Of a stretch of DNA of 64,000 nucleotides, positions 63,272 to 64,000 are shown piece by piece. Under the pieces are notes generated by a model. The model was not told the DNA's origin. It was given only the letters and a program-made list of their open reading frames with translations, and searched no databases. Where the stretch lies: contig NZ_CP133217.1 in assembly GCF_030930995.1 (NCBI RefSeq), forward strand, positions 3,400,001 to 3,464,000, given 5' to 3'. The stretch's first letter is position 1; each line of letters starts with the position of its first letter. Both the position numbers and the translations under genes were made by a program. This DNA comes from Thiothrix subterranea. Lineage in GTDB: Bacteria; Pseudomonadota; Gammaproteobacteria; Thiotrichales; Thiotrichaceae.

Positions 63272-63958
63272 TTACAACGCTTCAAACTGAATCGAAGTGC
63301 GCAATTCCCCTGCAAACAACGCATCAAAACCAACCGAGCCGCGCTGTTGCTGCACGCTAAAACCGGTTTGTACTGCCGGGGTAACAGCCGCCACTTTCAG
63401 CAAATCGGCGGGGTATTCGATTTGCATGGAAACCTGCATCGGATAATAACCGTCCAAAAATTTGCGCATATACGGCCCGTTGAGCAATACATACGTGCCA
63501 TCGTCCTGAATTCGCAGTGCACGGGTACGCGCTTGCAAACAAACCCGCGCATTAGCGCCAACTTTGCTGAGTTGCAGGCTGGAACCTTCCATCCACGCCT
63601 TCCCAATATTGCGCTGCTCAGTAATTTTCATATCGCGGATATAGCCATCGCGGAAAGTAATTTGCATCGCCGCAGCCTGATCCAGATTGTCATGGCATTG
63701 TTCGAGTTGCGCCCAGCCTTCCTGCAAAGATTCAGCGGTAATTTTGACTTTGTTTTGATGGTGATGAAGCGCTTCACCCGCCGGTGCAGTTGCTAAAAAA
63801 TCGAGTTTCCCTTCATTAATCACTACCGGCGGCGGTTCGGAGGTATCCGACTCAAACCATTTTTCCAATGCTGCACGTTCGGCATCAACGGCAGGCGATT
63901 CTGCCCAGACCGGCGATCCCACTAAAGGCAAACACAGCAAGAATCCATAGAAACGCAT
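63272..63958 (-). CDS. Periplasmic protein of unknown function
   Basis: 228 residues with a Sec signal peptide (cleavage near PVWAES) and a mature domain containing two cysteines (ECHDN-like LEQCHDN and RVCLQART) that could pair. No family recognised. It is 46 nt upstream of the HAD gene on the same strand; the window ends 42 nt beyond its start. Confidence 0.6.
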   Translation of the reverse strand: MRFYGFLLCLPLVGSPVWAESPAVDAERAALEKWFESDTSEPPPVVINEGKLDFLATAPAGEALHHHQNKVKITAESLQEGWAQLEQCHDNLDQAAAMQITFRDGYIRDMKITEQRNIGKAWMEGSSLQLSKVGANARVCLQARTRALRIQDDGTYVLLNGPYMRKFLDGYYPMQVSMQIEYPADLLKVAAVTPAVQTGFSVQQQRGSVGFDALFAGELRTSIQFEAL

Positions 63959-64000
63959 AGCCGCTACTCTCCGCCAGTGATTAAAGTTCGACTATGGCGA

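Overview
This 64 kb window looks like a chromosomal segment of a gammaproteobacterium. A filamentous sulfur-oxidiser of the Thiothrix type (Thiotrichales) is my best guess. The main support is gene order typical of Gammaproteobacteria: rpsO-pnp, grpE-dnaK-dnaJ-dapB, ndk-rlmN-pilW-rodZ-hisS-yfgM-bamB, recA-recX-alaS-lysC-csrA-tRNA-Ser, and rluC divergent from rne. The accessory content fits the same lifestyle: a YeeE/YedE thiosulfate-type transporter, a cytochrome c', a CbbY-like phosphatase, a class I polyhydroxyalkanoate synthase, and a TIR-DUF1566 protein of a type common in large filamentous bacteria. The assignment rests on gene content only. Almost all of the window is coding; I see no prophage, insertion sequence, CRISPR array or rRNA operon.

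Layout. 1-1.2 kb: start of pnp and rpsO, with a terminator and a large leader hairpin between them. 1.3-4.6 kb: FemAB-like protein, cytochrome c', YeeE transporter, cytochrome b. 4.5-13.4 kb, minus strand: murJ, a DUF945 protein, cnoX, grpE, dnaK, dnaJ, dapB and cytochrome b, with two heat-shock type promoters. 13.5-21.4 kb: individually transcribed genes (SGNH hydrolase-like, orphan ABC ATPase, lipoprotein, methyltransferase, sensor-like fragment, M17 aminopeptidase, large glycosidase-like lipoprotein). 21.6-28.2 kb, plus strand: ndk to bamB. 28.2-35.5 kb: uracil-DNA glycosylase and Fe-alcohol dehydrogenase, queC, parE, a MEKHLA protein, a transglutaminase-elicitor homologue, tadA. 35.5-41.2 kb: a REP-like palindrome, vapBC, tilS, accA, fpr, a FAD oxidoreductase, tRNA-Ser. 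41.2-47.1 kb: csrA, lysC, alaS, recX, recA. 47.2-51.5 kb: Uma2 nuclease, TIR-DUF1566 protein, phaC, pncC. 51.5-57.8 kb: sppA, HAD phosphatase, rluC and, divergent from it, rne with a 0.5 kb leader. 57.8-64 kb: protein tyrosine phosphatase, K+ channel plus coiled-coil partner, lipoprotein, animal-type haem peroxidase, CbbY-like HAD, periplasmic protein.

The most unusual locus is the TIR - transmembrane - DUF1566 gene at 47.9-49.0 kb. Its last 25 variable-looking codons are almost all NNY, the pattern left by adenine mutagenesis of AAY-rich templates in diversity-generating retroelements. The same gene carries an in-frame REP-like palindrome just after its membrane segment. No reverse transcriptase lies in this window, so a retroelement would have to act from elsewhere. 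Other notable points are a shine-dalgarno-masking palindrome next to a sigma-32 promoter at grpE, mutually exclusive hairpins in the rne leader, and a vapC-tilS 3' overlap of 66 nt.
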